Shown one piece after another: positions 46,874-58,961 of a DNA stretch of 64,000 nt. The stretch spans positions 6,168,001 to 6,232,000 of the forward strand of contig JAEVHH010000002.1 in assembly GCA_017607445.1 (NCBI GenBank). Reading direction: 5' to 3'. The notes beneath the pieces were generated by a model that saw nothing but the letters and a program-made list of their open reading frames with translations, had not been told where the DNA came from and did no database searches. The position numbers and the translations under genes are program-made. Origin of the DNA: Histoplasma ohiense (taxonomy: Eukaryota; Ascomycota; Eurotiomycetes; Onygenales; Ajellomycetaceae). Numbering within the stretch: position 1 is the stretch's first letter; each line of letters starts with the position of its first letter.

Positions 46874-48724
46874 TTACTTCATCCGCGCCGCCAAAAACCG
46901 ACTGAGTTTCTTGACTGGCTGTCCATCCTCTTCTAGAGGAATAATCCCATTGGATTCCTCGTCCTCACGCAAGAACCCGCCTTCTTGATGAATCTTGCGG
47001 TTCCGAAGTTTGTAAAATTCGGTTGCGATTTCTCGTTTATGCAAGCTTTCATCTAATTCATCTGGATCAGGTGGCGTTGCGTTTTCGTAGGATACAGCAC
47101 GTTCGACTAGTTCATCCGCCAATGTCTTGAGTGGTTGGTCTGGATTAGCGATTGGCTGAGAAAAGGGCTTGGGCTGTGAGGGCTTTGCGGGAAATGGTGG
47201 GAGTGGTGGGGTATCGATGGAGGGACCTGACGAGCGAACTGCGGGTGCTGGCAGTGTGGGTGTAGACACGAGATTAATTGGTTCGGAGGTTTGTCTTGCA
47301 CTCTTGAACCGGGACATTTTCTTTGAGGTTGTAGTGTATTTGGTGTCGCATATTTTCTCTGCTTGCGCTCGTTCCACAATAGCGTCTTGAATAACAGGGA
47401 CAGACGGTGACTCTATACGGTGTTCCTTAGCTCGTGCTAGAGGTATAGGAGAATTTGGCTGTGGTGCAATGTCAAGCGCGTCCGCAAAGGCAACTTTTTT
47501 CTTCTGCTTTGGGGCTTCGCTGTCGGCGTCATTAGGAATGTTCTCCCGAGCAATAGGCGAATCAAGCTCCTTTCTGACATCCAGTGGAAGGACACTCGTA
47601 TCAGGTCCAACATTTTCCAAACTCCGCGCGTTTAATTTTTTCTCTAATTCCATCATCTGGCGACGATAGTCATCATCGATCATCCTCCGCGTAGACCGAC
47701 CATATTCATCTTCTTCCTCATCATCCTCATCACTGATCACGTAATCTTCGTCTTCAATAGAGAATTCACTTCCTGATTCGTCTAGCTCCAGCTCGGCGAC
47801 GACAGCACCAACCTCCTCAAGGCCATACTGTAACATTTCTCTTCTCAAGGCCGCATCTTCTGGAGATTCATCTATACAGATGTTGGTAGACTCATTGCCA
47901 TCACCATAACTAATTTCGGGAGCCAAAGAGCGATTATTATCCACGACCCCAACAGTGGGAGAATTGGTGCTCAAACGCGCAGCGGACTCTGTAGTAGCTC
48001 CAATTGAAGGAGCAGTCTGGGCAACTGTTGTTGTGGGATCTAATTTTGGGTTTGAAACAATTCCAGCAGATGGTATCTCGCCAATCCGTGGTGAAATATC
48101 AGGCGGGTTAGCGGAGTCTTTCTGACGTGAAAATTCATTTCTGCTCTCTTCGGCGAGCGGTGCTGTATCGTCAGATTTCTCCCTCGGAAGGTCCATGCCT
48201 GCTTTCTTTAAAGCTTCCAGGATTCCTGGTGCAGCCTGATCAGGAGTAGTTGTAGAACTCGAAATGACGCGGTCATCGTCGTCAAGTTCTTCGACGATGT
48301 CGGTAATAGGTAGGCCGTCCTCGTCGACTGCGCCAGGGTGTTGAACTGTGAGGATGGCATCGAGTTTCCTTTCAGCAGCTGAGATGCGCTTCTCCAACAC
48401 TCCAATATTTTGCTGAACATAGTCCATCCGTCTTGATATAGCATCCACCACCTGCTGCTTTGTTCTCGTCACCCTCTGTTTCACGCCTAGTAATACCTCA
48501 ATCTCGTGTTCGTCGACGAGGGATCCGCCAAATTCTCGTCCAATCCTGAGGAAAGCTTCATTTTTGCTGTTTTCTTCCAGTGCCGAGATATCGTTCTTCA
48601 ACTCATCGTACTCCGCATCCCACATTCGCCAATTGTATAGGGATTTTCTGAGCTCCAGGATGCTCTCCTCGAGTTGCAGCCGCTGGCGCTCAAGACCGGC
48701 GAGGTTATCTGTGGGTTGTGCCAT
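46874..48724 (-). CDS. BUD27: Unconventional prefoldin URI1/Bud27-like protein
   Basis: A single exon of 616 aa. The first 130 residues form a prefoldin-alpha-like coiled-coil hairpin (LERQRLQLEESILELRKSLY ... RRMDYVQQNIGVLEKRIS) with the short beta segment (GREFGGSLVDEHEIEVLLGVKQ) between the helices. An acidic centre (YVISDEDDEEEDEYGR) and a basic VAFADALD-type motif follow. The C-terminus ends LSRFLAARMK, the DUF3835 signature of fungal Bud27/URI. This family helps assemble RNA polymerases through Rpb5 and affects translation initiation. The ATG at 48724 starts the conserved part. The frame runs upstream to 48844 without family resemblance. It is head to head with TFB3. Confidence 0.85.
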   Translation of the reverse strand: MAQPTDNLAGLERQRLQLEESILELRKSLYNWRMWDAEYDELKNDISALEENSKNEAFLRIGREFGGSLVDEHEIEVLLGVKQRVTRTKQQVVDAISRRMDYVQQNIGVLEKRISAAERKLDAILTVQHPGAVDEDGLPITDIVEELDDDDRVISSSTTTPDQAAPGILEALKKAGMDLPREKSDDTAPLAEESRNEFSRQKDSANPPDISPRIGEIPSAGIVSNPKLDPTTTVAQTAPSIGATTESAARLSTNSPTVGVVDNNRSLAPEISYGDGNESTNICIDESPEDAALRREMLQYGLEEVGAVVAELELDESGSEFSIEDEDYVISDEDDEEEDEYGRSTRRMIDDDYRRQMMELEKKLNARSLENVGPDTSVLPLDVRKELDSPIARENIPNDADSEAPKQKKKVAFADALDIAPQPNSPIPLARAKEHRIESPSVPVIQDAIVERAQAEKICDTKYTTTSKKMSRFKSARQTSEPINLVSTPTLPAPAVRSSGPSIDTPPLPPFPAKPSQPKPFSQPIANPDQPLKTLADELVERAVSYENATPPDPDELDESLHKREIATEFYKLRNRKIHQEGGFLREDEESNGIIPLEEDGQPVKKLSRFLAARMK

Positions 48725-49050
48725 GGCAAATAGAGGATTCAGCGCCTCTATCCAGCCAAAGGAGTAGTATAGTAACGCTGAGATATCTGTCCATCGGTAT
48801 TGCACAGATGTGTGATGTGTGATGTTGGAGTGGAAGAAAATCACGGCGGGAGCTGCCAGGCTAACTTAATTCCTATTGGTCCCGCGGGTTCTTATTTAGT
48901 CTGACCTCATCATCAAAAATTATTGACAGCCAGGGACTCAAATCATAAACAACCCGACACAAAACACACACCTGGTAGCTGGGATCCCTACCTACCAACC
49001 CCCAAAAACACCTCAAACTTGCCTCCTGGATCTCGTCATTCACCTGCAGC
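48725..49050. promoter_or_regulatory. Bidirectional promoter region URI / TFB3
   Basis: 326 bases between divergent start codons of two genes that both serve RNA polymerase II (URI through Rpb5 assembly, Tfb3 through TFIIH). No specific element is recognised. Confidence 0.5.
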
Positions 49051-50351
49051 ATGTCGTTCCAGTCTAATGGCACACGGAACCGCGGTGAAGAAGATGGTGA
49101 GCCCCTCCACCAGCACTTGCGCAGCCTCAACCTACAGGCACGTCCAGCCAGAGCTAACATGTCTGAGCATGCAACCGATCCAGAGGTCTGTCCTGTGTGC
49201 AAGTCATCACGGTACCTCAATCCAGATATGCGTTTCCTTATAAACCCGGAATGTTACCATAAAATGTGCGAGTCATGCGTGGATCGCATCTTCTCGTCAG
49301 GTCCAGCCCCATGTCCAGTTGCCGGATGCAATAAAACGCTTAGGAAGAACCGGTTTCGGACACAAACTTTTGAGGATATTGGCGTAGAGAGGGAGGTAGA
49401 TGTAAGGAAAAGGGTCATGCAGATGTATGTTAAGGTAGTCTACTTCTGGGGATTCCCCCGCTCGTATATTTGCATTAACTTACAGAAATTTCTGGCAGAT
49501 TGAACCGCCGCGAGGATGAATTTGACAGCAAGCTAGCCTACGACAACTTCCTTGAACAGCGCGAGGATATAATAACCAACCTGGTCTCCGGCATCGACGT
49601 CGCAAAAACGGAAGCCCAACTCTCCCAATACGCCGCAGCGAACTCAAAATCTATCCGCCGCAACCAAGTGCTCGAATCCCAAGAATCCGCCGCTTTCCTG
49701 CAACATCAGTCCCTCGAACAAGAGCAAATACGATTACGCCGTGAAGCAGCACGGCAGGACTACGACAATGAAAGACGTGCCATCCTCTCCGGACGAGAAG
49801 ACGTCCTCAACCGCCTAGCAACAGGCACCGTAGAAGATGCAGAAGCCATCGCAAAAGAGGGCAGGCAGGGCATGCTCAAGAAATCCTCGGCCCGGCGCAG
49901 CGAAGAGGAGCGCCTCAAACGAAAACAAGGAGCTCTCCTAGCCGAATCTAAACGTGCCCAGGCTCTAGCAGACGCAGCCGACAAGGGCATCGCGCCGGCC
50001 TTTGATTCAGACCTCGTCAAGGGCTTGCGGAAGATCAAGACGCCCGAGCCGGAAAAGCCATACGACCCTTTTGGTGGGATCAGGCTCGACGGCCGCGATT
50101 ACTATCAGCTTCAAGACAATTACCCGTCTACGTATCTTGATCCGATCAAGGATAATGCCCAGATGCTTGCAGGCGGGTATGACTTGAGGGAGTACTACGC
50201 TCGCACATTGCTGGAAGCATTTGCTGGGCTGGGATGTTTCATCGATGAAGAAATTGCCGCGAGAAATGCTTCCGCGAACCCGTCTCCAACGGGACTTGCG
50301 GCGTCAGCTGCGGCGAGTACGCCCATTCCAGTTGATGAGGAAATGTTATGA
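49051..50351 (+). CDS. TFB3: TFIIH subunit Tfb3 / CDK-activating kinase assembly factor MAT1
   Basis: Exons 49051-49424 and 49499-50351 give 408 aa. Tfb3/MAT1 bridges the CAK kinase module to core TFIIH in transcription and repair. A C3HC4 RING finger is at about residues 47-95 (CPVCKSS, CYHKMCESCVDRIF, CPVAGC), followed by TLRKNRFRTQTFEDIGVEREVDVRKRV. The splice joins VMQI to LNRREDEFDSKLAYDNFLE, restoring the MAT1 domain, then a long charged coiled coil. The tail is Ala/Ser-rich. The start at 49051 gives a 36-residue leader before a second in-frame ATG at 49159, which is just ahead of the RING, so the shorter form is also possible. Confidence 0.93.
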
Positions 50352-51632
50352 CCACGTCTTTGTTAATTTGGGTTACTGTTTCCATTTCCTAGCCAACTTT
50401 GTCATCCTTGTATATCGCCTATTGGACCTTGGCTCTCTCGTCTCTCTTTTTTTCTGTTTTTTTAACCGAGCATCATTATCACACCATAGCGACGGAGTTT
50501 ATGGCAGTTCGTTTGATTTGGGCTTTATGGGAAAATGGGATTGGTTAAATAACTAGGTTTTGCTTTTTACTCTCGTGGAATAATCATGCACTGGATGCAA
50601 ATCGGATACAACTAGTAGTAGTTGGGAAGGGGGATCCTTTCCAGCTGTGGATTCTATGCTTTGCAATAATTTAGCATTGCCATAGTATTAAATAGCCTAC
50701 GACGAAAATCCTCGGCACTAAAAGCCTCAAGTATGGGATAATCCAAAAGAATCGTAAAGGAACATGGAGGCGTTGAAAAATGGCTGGAAAAATATCAACA
50801 TTTTAAATCTAAAAGGAAGCAAGCAATGTCAAAAACTATATAATAAACTTGAATAGACAATACAATACGCCCCTGAAATCCCACACAAGTCGCACCTGGA
50901 TGCAATTAAATGAAAAAGGAGCACAATGTCAAAAAAGTGCGCAATAGGGAAAACAAAAATGGAGACTGACGGCAACGTATAGTAGCCCCAAAAAGACGGA
51001 AGGGAATTGTCACTTCTTCCAACCCCAAACCAAGAGATTGTGCATATGCGACCAAGAAATAGAATGACGAACCATTCCCACCAGCTCTAGAAACATTCAC
51101 CATCGGCTAAACGGTGAGCAAAACCGCTAGGAACGGCCACAACCGATCAAACTTTGACTAAACAGATAACGGAATTGCTGTTCAAACACGAGAACTCAAG
51201 CGGACATTCACTCAATCTAATAATCAAGTCAGTCAAAACGCGAGTTCGATCACGTAAGAAGCCCCTGAAATATAAAACACCCCAAAAAGACACCAATTCC
51301 TAGGCAGGGGGACATCCACCAAGTTGGCTTTTAAAAATAAAAAGCAACAGGTCAGTCTGAAACCCAATGCCGGAAGAAAAGATGCAAAAGGAGAAGATTA
51401 TACAGTTGGGATCAGTTTGTAATGGCAGTGGCGGTGGTAGCGTTGGCAGACATAATTACTAATTGGCACTTGTAACGGGCGAGAAATAAAGACACTGAAA
51501 CAGACAACTCAAGAAGAAGTTAATGAAAAACTGGCCAGGTGGTGAAAAGCTCCTCCAAAATGCAAAAGCAAGAAACGCACAACACGCTCGGCGGGTATAT
51601 GATCACGAGAGCTCTTTTCGGTAATGGATACG
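50352..51632. other. Convergent intergenic region TFB3 / spindle-pole protein gene
   Basis: 1.3 kb with the facing 3' UTRs. The sequence is A-rich on the plus strand. No supported ORF or repeat was found. Confidence 0.5.
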
Positions 51633-54600
51633 TTAGGAAGAAGACTTCCCGGCTTTTCTGGAGAAACTCCGTCCGGTCACATCACCAGTGCTCTCAAATC
51701 CTTCCCACGGAAGTTCGTCATAATCACTATCGCCCTCACTGTCATGAGCTCTCGTGGCGTCTTTATCTTTTCCCGTGACCCGGCCAAGGCCAATAGACTG
51801 CAATGTAACATCCACTTCATCTTGCGTCATCTCATGGCTATTTTCCTTCTGGCCCTCTAGAACATCATAGAGAGCATAAATCTGATCGGACTTCATATCG
51901 ATTTCCCTTAAAATAGCCTCGATTGTATGGAGTATAGACTTTCGTTGCTTCTTGCCAAGCGACGCATCATGTTTGTTCAATGCTGTCTGTTGAAGAGCAA
52001 GTCGCATTTTCAGATGTGCCAGCTCGTCTTCTAACAATTTTAGAACGGCAGCAAGAGCCACAGCTGGTGGCTGTGACGGACGGAGGGTAGGCTCTTCATT
52101 ATATGGCGATGGATCTGGCATGCGATTGGAGACAGGGATGGGTTTAGAGACCTTAATGGAGTCATGTCCTTCACCACTATGATCATGGGTGGAATTCTTG
52201 TTCATGACACTTTTGCAAACTGAGCAGTTCTTCCCATCATGCTGCGCAACATCATCCAAAACACGCTGGGCAGCTTCTGACAACTTGAGTGGTTCTCCAG
52301 GTTTAGCGGTAACACCATGCATCGTAATATCAGGGAGAATGAACGCTGATGTCATTTCCTCTGTCCTTTTCTGTCGGCGTCTGGTGTCAATGCGCTGCGA
52401 CAAATCTCTGGTGGTATTCGCAGCCGCCCCTTGCTCCGTGATGTCAACACCAGGCACTTCAACTGTCACCGTGCGCCCGTCTCTAGATACAGCATTCTTC
52501 AGTAATGACTTCAGTGGTGCGCTTTGCTTAAAGTTCCCAGACCTTCTGAGCGTGAGATTGCTAATTTTGCTTTGTTCAGTAAAGTCACGGTTGAGGCGGT
52601 TATTACGGGCAACCCTTTCCTCCTCCAGTGTTTTGCGAAGTTGGGCTATCTCATTGGCCTGTATTATTCATTATCGTTAGTGGGACTTCATTGAGATTCA
52701 GAACCGGGGAAGCTTACGTCAATGAAGCTAAGAAATGTTAAATCGTTGGCTGGTCCATTGCGGTAACGGAAACCTCTTGTTTCCGTCCCCATTTCTCCCT
52801 CCGACAGCTCGATATCTTCGGAATATTCAATAATAGGTTTCTTAGTACGCTGTTTGCTGGTGTTAGGAAGCTTCTTTTCGGTGGTATTTGCTCGTGTCTT
52901 CGTATGTCTAGTGGGCTGCTGCACACTAAGATGGGACAAGTCGAGAGAGAATAGCTCGTCATATTCAGTCTGCTTCTGTTGCCGGGTATGAATGTTATGT
53001 GAGTTTTGCCTTTGTGCATCAACAGCATTTTTGCGGACTGAAGCATCAGCGTCCAGACTTTCAACACCTCGAGCTGGCCTTGTTCGATTAGTTTCCGTTG
53101 TTTCGATTTGGTCTCTGGTGGCGATGCCTTGACCAATTGTCTTGGAATCGTGAGTCTGCTTATGTCGTTTGCCATACGTTGCTTCGGGGTACTCAGTCAG
53201 TGATTTAAGTTGAATCTTCAGTTCATCGTTCTCCTGTCCCAACACGTCGTTTTCCATCTTCAGTTCCTGCAAATTGAGATAAGCCACGCCTAATTGGGTC
53301 CGAGCTGAGTCGCGTTCTTGTATCAAGTGCTGAATTCTAGTCTCGTGGCTGGAAATTTTGCGGGTAAAGATATCTAACCGATTCTGAAGTGCCGAATTGG
53401 CTGCTTCCAATCCTAGATAGACCGAGTTATAAGTCAGGTTGTTACGCTTGCGCGCAGATCAATATATATATGTACTCACTACTCCTTTGAATAGAATGGT
53501 TGTCATTTCTTCTTCCATCAATAATATCTTCATCACCGCCATACATTCTCAAGTTTTTATCTTGCTTCTGCCAGCGAGTGTTTTCACTCTTCAATATCAT
53601 ATTCTCTTCTTCAATTTCTTCAAGTCTACGTTCCATATCGGATTTGTCCATCTGCAGGGCTTCAAGTTTCTCCTGAAGCAATTTCAAGGAAATAAAAATG
53701 GCCTTTTCGTCATCCGGAACGGGGATAGAGTCAAGAGGGAAATGTTCATGGCGCTGGCGATGAGCAGTTCCTACAGCGGGAGGTGAAGTGAAGCGTGTCG
53801 TTCGCGATCGTCCCTTTGGCGTTCCATCTTCATAAATCCCGGAGACAAGATCAGAGAGATTCGGTATATCAGGAAGAGCAAATGACTGGTGAGTAAGATT
53901 GTCCGCAGTGGCATTATTTTCGGCGGTCTTCGCAGCCGGTTGTCTTCTAAGCTCTCCACGATCTACGTCTGCATCGTGATGCTTGAGATAAGGTTTACCA
54001 GCTGCTTTGTTGACGGCATCCACGACTTTAGCACCTTGTCGCGTGTTGCCGAAACGAGTATTTCTCGTAGTAGATGTGATATTTGCCGGTCGTTCATCGC
54101 TAACGTATGACCCATCGTACGCTTCACTGGCTTTCGCGTGCATTTCGGACAGAGTACACCGCTGGCTCCCGCCTTTATTCCTTGCGTCTTGAGGGAGGTT
54201 ATTGTTCTTCAAAGCGAGACTGGCGCGTCGTATCTGGGCATCTTTGCGAAGGCTATCTCTCGCTGACAATCCCCTATTTGGGATTGGGCGCAGAGCAGCT
54301 CTGTGGGGAGAATTGCTAAAACGATCTCCCCTAACCACTGGTGATGCAGAGTATCGACTGTCGTCAACGCTCATGACCGAATCCCTCGAGTCATCTAACC
54401 GTTGCAAGGGTTTCTTGACTCCCCGTCCCATTTCTATAGAGATATCATCTTCCTCCTCTGAGCTGGATGCGTCGGAGAAGTCTGGAAAAGCCCGGTGAAG
54501 AGCTGACGTGTCGATGGCGAAGTCTGGTTCTGCTTCCGGATCTGCCTGCACGTCGCGTGGCTTTGCACGATTTGGTAGGCGCTGGCGGTGGCTATTGTCT

Positions 54601-54719
54601 AGCTGTCTCGTTGATACGAGAGCTTCATGATCTGGGTCGAAATCAGACGTCGTCAGGTCTCGCGATGCGTGGCTGTCCGCCATAACATCAGAGGTATTTG
54701 TGTGGTCGACTGGCGACAT
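51633..54719 (-). CDS. PPC89: Spindle pole body coiled-coil protein (PPC89 / Cep57 microtubule-binding family)
   Basis: Exons 54719-53480, 53412-52718 and 52658-51633 (minus) give 986 aa. The N-terminal 330 residues are disordered (FPDFSDASSSEEEDD; PDIPNLSDLVSGIYEDGT). Coiled coils follow at about 340-395 (LKLLQEKLEALQMDKSDMER) and 415-490 (LEAANSALQNRLDIFTRKIS). The C-terminal part (about 850-930: LEDELAHLKMRLALQQTAL, then EAILREIDMKSDQIYALYD) matches the Cep57-type microtubule-binding domain of fungal spindle-pole proteins. Junctions SIQRS|RLEAANS and FLSFID|ANEIAQLRKTLEEE are in phase. A CSVCKS motif sits in the linker. The symbol is a family-level call. The start is the ATG at 54719 (MSPVDHTN), not the upstream 54773. 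Confidence 0.8.
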
Positions 54720-56277
54720 GAAGCCGATATTGTAAATTATACGCGATAAATTCTGAATAGTGACAATCGTCAATCATAGTATTCACAATAAGGCCATTCA
54801 GAAAGCGGCAAAAACAAAATGAGCATATTCCACATCGTTGGTGGAGGGGTTTGTCTAAGTACCTTTTTGTACTGTACACACAAGAGATTATTGTCGCGCC
54901 GGGGTGGTTTGTTATCGCAACAGCAAACAGATCAACTCGAAGTGAATGCGGATATGAAACCGATAAAAGAAAACAAAACAATAACTCCGTTAAAAAGAAA
55001 GCTCCTGCAATGTTAGTAACGGCCCAATGGTGCGGACGGGTCCGGGTATCGCGGGCGTTGAGAGTCGATGTTGCTTCATGCCGTTTTGGGTGGTTTGTTT
55101 ACATTTACACTGCTGGGAGCTGTGTAGAACGCTAGGATTATTCGGGACTAGCGCCCACCGTCACCGTAACTTACCAGCGATTAACAAGAAAACCTTGAGT
55201 TCATGTTGGTTTGGTTTTCATCCATCTATCCCACCCTCTCATGGGTTTAACAACCTCAATAGACACCTGAAGAAGCCGGGAGGGACAATAGCAGAGATTC
55301 CCAGGCAAGCTGGTAGTTTACGTTCCATACCAATTTCGTGCGGGGAGAACTTCTACATGGCCGAACATCGTTCGAAACGTTGGATGCGCCGAAACAGAAT
55401 ATGGATTGGCAAGGAAGTTTGGCTCGATTCTCATCATAATGGAACAAAAACTGCCATATCAAAACACCAAGAGGACTATCTTTTTTACAAGTCAGAACTG
55501 GCCTTCCCTCTGAGCTCGGAACGAACAAACGTGGACTTTCTGCAGCCGCAACCAGATATCGCCAGCGGTGAGAATCAGATGAGATGTGGCCAGTGCAATG
55601 AGATAAGAGCTGGTGGAAGGAGGTGGGAAGGACTGTCTATGACACGGCGACAGTCAACTCCCAGAAGTCTGGTCTCTTCATAGTCGACAAGGAGTTACAT
55701 GCCCCCTTCATGGGAGACACTGGGAAAAGAAGGTATCTTAACTACAATTTAGCGCATTTGTGTGAAAGAATCACGGTTATTAATGTCTGGAATATAACGA
55801 ACGTTACTCCAGCCAATATCGGGGCCGCTAAATAGCTGATTTCTTTAACGGAATCCACCAAAATTTTTCTACAAATCTTGGAAGACATCTTGATCCGATA
55901 TTTTTCCCTTTGACAATAAATTTAATGTCAATTCCATTTCCAACCCACTGGAAATTATGCCCATTATGTTGAATTGCTGCTGGCTTGGGCTTTCGGCAAT
56001 TTTTGTGAGATCGGCCTCAAGATTAGATAGAGTTGCCGAAAACCTCTCGGTTGCTAAGCCGTATACAGCCGAGCCTCCTCCATTCGTGAAGTCCGAGGTT
56101 CAAACTCCAACTCGCTTTTATTTTTGCATCTTTAAACTCAAACGCCTAGTTCTCTTATGTATGCCAATCCGCTCTCAATCTAGATTCTACAGAAACAGAC
56201 TCCTGGCCGATATGCAAAACCACTCCAGGCCTCTAACGTGCCCCAAGTAAAATCATACGACCCCCACCCCCACAATC
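54720..56277. promoter_or_regulatory. Divergent intergenic region (spindle-pole gene / hydroxylase gene)
   Basis: 1.56 kb. The longest ORF (55027-55683, 218 codons, plus) has mixed composition and no domain, and I do not call it a gene. Smaller ORFs overlap on both strands. Confidence 0.45.
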
Positions 56278-57039
56278 ATGACTTCCCTATCCGCTCTCCC
56301 AGTACTCTGGCCCCGAGTAGCTATATCCTACCCCCCGGGCCTCATCGAAGTCTCCATCGTAATCCTCTGCCAAATCCTCGGCTTCTGGATCCCCTGCGCC
56401 CTCTACCTCTGCATTGACCTAGCCTTCCCCGCCTTCTCCCGCAAGCACAAACTCCAATCCGCCCGCCGCCAACCAAGCTGGTCTGTCATAGCTCACTGCT
56501 TCCAGCGCGTCCTCATCGTGAACCTATTCACCGTCTCCCTGCACCTCTCCTTCGCCTACGCCACACGCTTCCAATACTCCGCCTTCACCATCACCCCGAC
56601 CTACCCCACCCCTCGCGAACTCATCACCGATTTTACCTACGCCCTCCTCCTACGCGAGCTGTTCTACTACACCACCCACCGCGCCCTGCACCATCCGAAA
56701 CTCTACACGCGCTTCCACAAGCAGCACCACAGCTTCACCGCGCCCGTGGCCCTGGCTGCGCAATATGCCCACCCGCTCGAGCACGTGCTGGCTAACATGA
56801 TTCCCATCGTGCTCCCGTTGGCCTTGCGCCGCGTGCATATCTTGTCGTTCGCGCTGTTCTTGGTGTCGATGCTGGCGGAGACATCGAGCGTGCACAGCGG
56901 GTACGACTTTGCCGGCGCGCGTATGCATGATTTGCATCACGAGAAGTTTCGGGTCAATTACGGGGCGCTGGGATTGTTGGATTGGGTCTTTGGGACGGAT
57001 GTGGTGGGCTGGGATCGGAAGCAGGTGAAGGAGAGTTGA
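56278..57039 (+). CDS. Fatty acid hydroxylase / sterol desaturase superfamily protein
   Basis: A single exon of 253 aa. It is an ER-type membrane di-iron enzyme. Three histidine clusters are in the family order: HRALHH, HKQHH and HDLHHEKF, preceded by ALLLRELFYYTTHRALHHP. Hydrophobic segments lie at about residues 20-48, 75-95 and 180-205. The end GLLDWVFGTDVVG is typical. The substrate (C-4 methylsterol, C-5 sterol, sphingoid base or other) cannot be told. Codon use is biased to C-ending codons, unlike neighbouring genes, and there is no intron. Both features could reflect a different history or strong expression. Confidence 0.85.
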   Translation: MTSLSALPVLWPRVAISYPPGLIEVSIVILCQILGFWIPCALYLCIDLAFPAFSRKHKLQSARRQPSWSVIAHCFQRVLIVNLFTVSLHLSFAYATRFQYSAFTITPTYPTPRELITDFTYALLLRELFYYTTHRALHHPKLYTRFHKQHHSFTAPVALAAQYAHPLEHVLANMIPIVLPLALRRVHILSFALFLVSMLAETSSVHSGYDFAGARMHDLHHEKFRVNYGALGLLDWVFGTDVVGWDRKQVKES

Positions 57040-57623
57040 TTATCTATCACTGAAGTTATTTCCTTGGTGTGAGTAAGATATGGGGATAAGTTATGTGATG
57101 ATATTGCCTTTTTTTTGTTTTGTCGGCTGCTTGTATACAGTTTTTTCATGTATATGTTTCTAATTCATGCGAGGTTAGGCCAGTTGCGAGATATGTAGAC
57201 GAACGACATAGGTAGAAAAATACTCTGCTCTCTATAGTGGCTACCGTGAGTGTTGAGAATGCAGTTAATGGATGAAGTGACATATTCACAGAACGCATTG
57301 TAGGGTAATTCGAAACCCTGAATTGAGAGTGACACACCCATTGGGACTTAGTGGCCCTCCTATATTCGAGGCTATGAAGATATGGGGATAACTTATATAT
57401 ACCATATATATACCATCCTCACTTAGGCGGGCCAAAAGAAGAACGGAAATCTCCAACTCCAGATAACGACACGCTTTTACCGAGTGTAAATGATCCTTGG
57501 ATATATACCATGTATTCATCCACCCAAGCCAAACTCAAACAGATATATTATAGTCTCCCTCACCTGCGAGACGGGACCTATAATCCAAGTGGTTCACTCC
57601 CACATTTCGTTCATATACTCTTA
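57040..57623. other. Convergent intergenic region (hydroxylase / DUF7730-like gene)
   Basis: 584 bases between facing stop codons. TATATACCATATATATACC-type sequence lies at 57394-57415. No supported ORF. Confidence 0.5.
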
Positions 57624-58961
57624 TCAGGGGCTCGGGTCTGGTGCGGCCGGGCACGAAATCCAATATTGCACTCCAGGCCTCAGGCCCTCAAGCCGTCTCC
57701 GACAGCGCTTCCCGCCCCGCCGCTCGTTGCAGAAGACTTCCTCTTCGCCACCCTCGCCGTCGCCAGCCCCGTCAAGAACGTTAGCTTTCTCGCCACAGCA
57801 CAGCAACTCAAAACCCCACGCCGGAATTACGAATTCCAACTCCTCCAGCGTCGAAGCCATCTGCCTCACCAGCTTGTCCACGGGCGCCAGCCAGGCCTCC
57901 TCCCGGCTCAAGCCCTCCTCGACATCGACTGATTTGCGCGGGAGATCTTTCACGCGGAGCCGGAGAATTTTCATTGGCGGCAGGCAGACGAACGGTGCTA
58001 GGAGCTTTTGATATGCCTCTCGTGTCACGCTGTCGCTGGAGTAATGTGGATAACAGTTTGGTATATTTACCTCGATGCACGAGACAGATTGGAAGCGCTT
58101 GTGTAAGGGTCTAGATGTAAAAAAGGAGGCGTCGACGTCTCTGCCGAAATTGAATGTGTTTCGGGTGTATAGGAGGGGAATGCATTCGGAATATCTGCAG
58201 TGCAAGGAACAGTTGGGGTTTTTAGGAGGCGCGCCAGTCAGAAACTATTGCACGATTCCCCCCTCTCTGATGATACATTGATTGGGCGTAAGGCGCAACG
58301 CCCAAGAAGGGGGGGAAAGGAGGAGCGTAACTCACATCCTTCTGCAAGTTCTTAAAATCGCCAAACATAGACTATCCTGTGATCCATGGCCACATTGACA
58401 AGTTACTCTAGCGTTCTCGTAATACCCGCTGAGAACTGTATCCCAGAACTTCCGTTCCCACCTCACACCCGTCTGCCGACAGGCTTTAAGAACTTTGTAT
58501 CCGCGGTAATCTAATGAATGTTTATTTTAGCAACGGTGAACAGTAAAACGATCTCATCTATACGATGACGGAGGTAGGCAATGGGAATTATTAAAATGGA
58601 AATGAGAAAAAAGAATAAAAAAGCCGTGACATTCTCGTTGCACAGAATCGATGTCATGGAGAGATGACATACTAAGAAGATTCATATGCAGCACTCGATT
58701 GCACAACAGAGCTTCGAATATCAAAAATCGGATTTCAGGAGGGAAGACCGTATATAGTGTACAGCTAGATTGCGGGTCTGTGTATGCCCACGGGTCGGAG
58801 AAGGGCGATTCGACCCAGTCCGGGAGCGGATGAGTGATGCCGCGACGTCGGCATGTGGAGAGACGAGGTCGTCGCGGTGGCGACTTATCGGACCGATTGT
58901 GACAGTAGACAGAGGAGTTCAGGGGAGCATCGGGCGGGAATGTGTAGTATGGATTCGGCAT
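57624..58961 (-). CDS. DUF7730-like fungal protein (F-box-like N-terminus)
   Basis: Exons 58961-58673, 58510-58336 and 58194-57624 (minus) give 344 aa. The recognisable part is the N-terminal LYTVFPPEIRFLIFEALLCNRVLHM, similar to the F-box-like start of this fungal family. It is followed by YRGYKVLKACRQTG and, across the second intron, LAILRTCRRIYSECIPLLYTRNTFNFGRD, its most typical block. The tail is Gly/Glu- and Arg-rich (GDGEGGEEEVFCNERRGGKRCRRR). The intron donors are GTATGT and GTGAGT and phases agree. The first junction (MNLL|NYRGY) is less certain. Members are numerous in Pezizomycotina and have no established function. Confidence 0.7.

Noticed and set aside
55027..55683. 218-codon ORF as a gene
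   Set aside because: No recognisable domain, mixed composition, no intron logic, and overlapping ORFs on the other strand. It is more likely a chance open frame.
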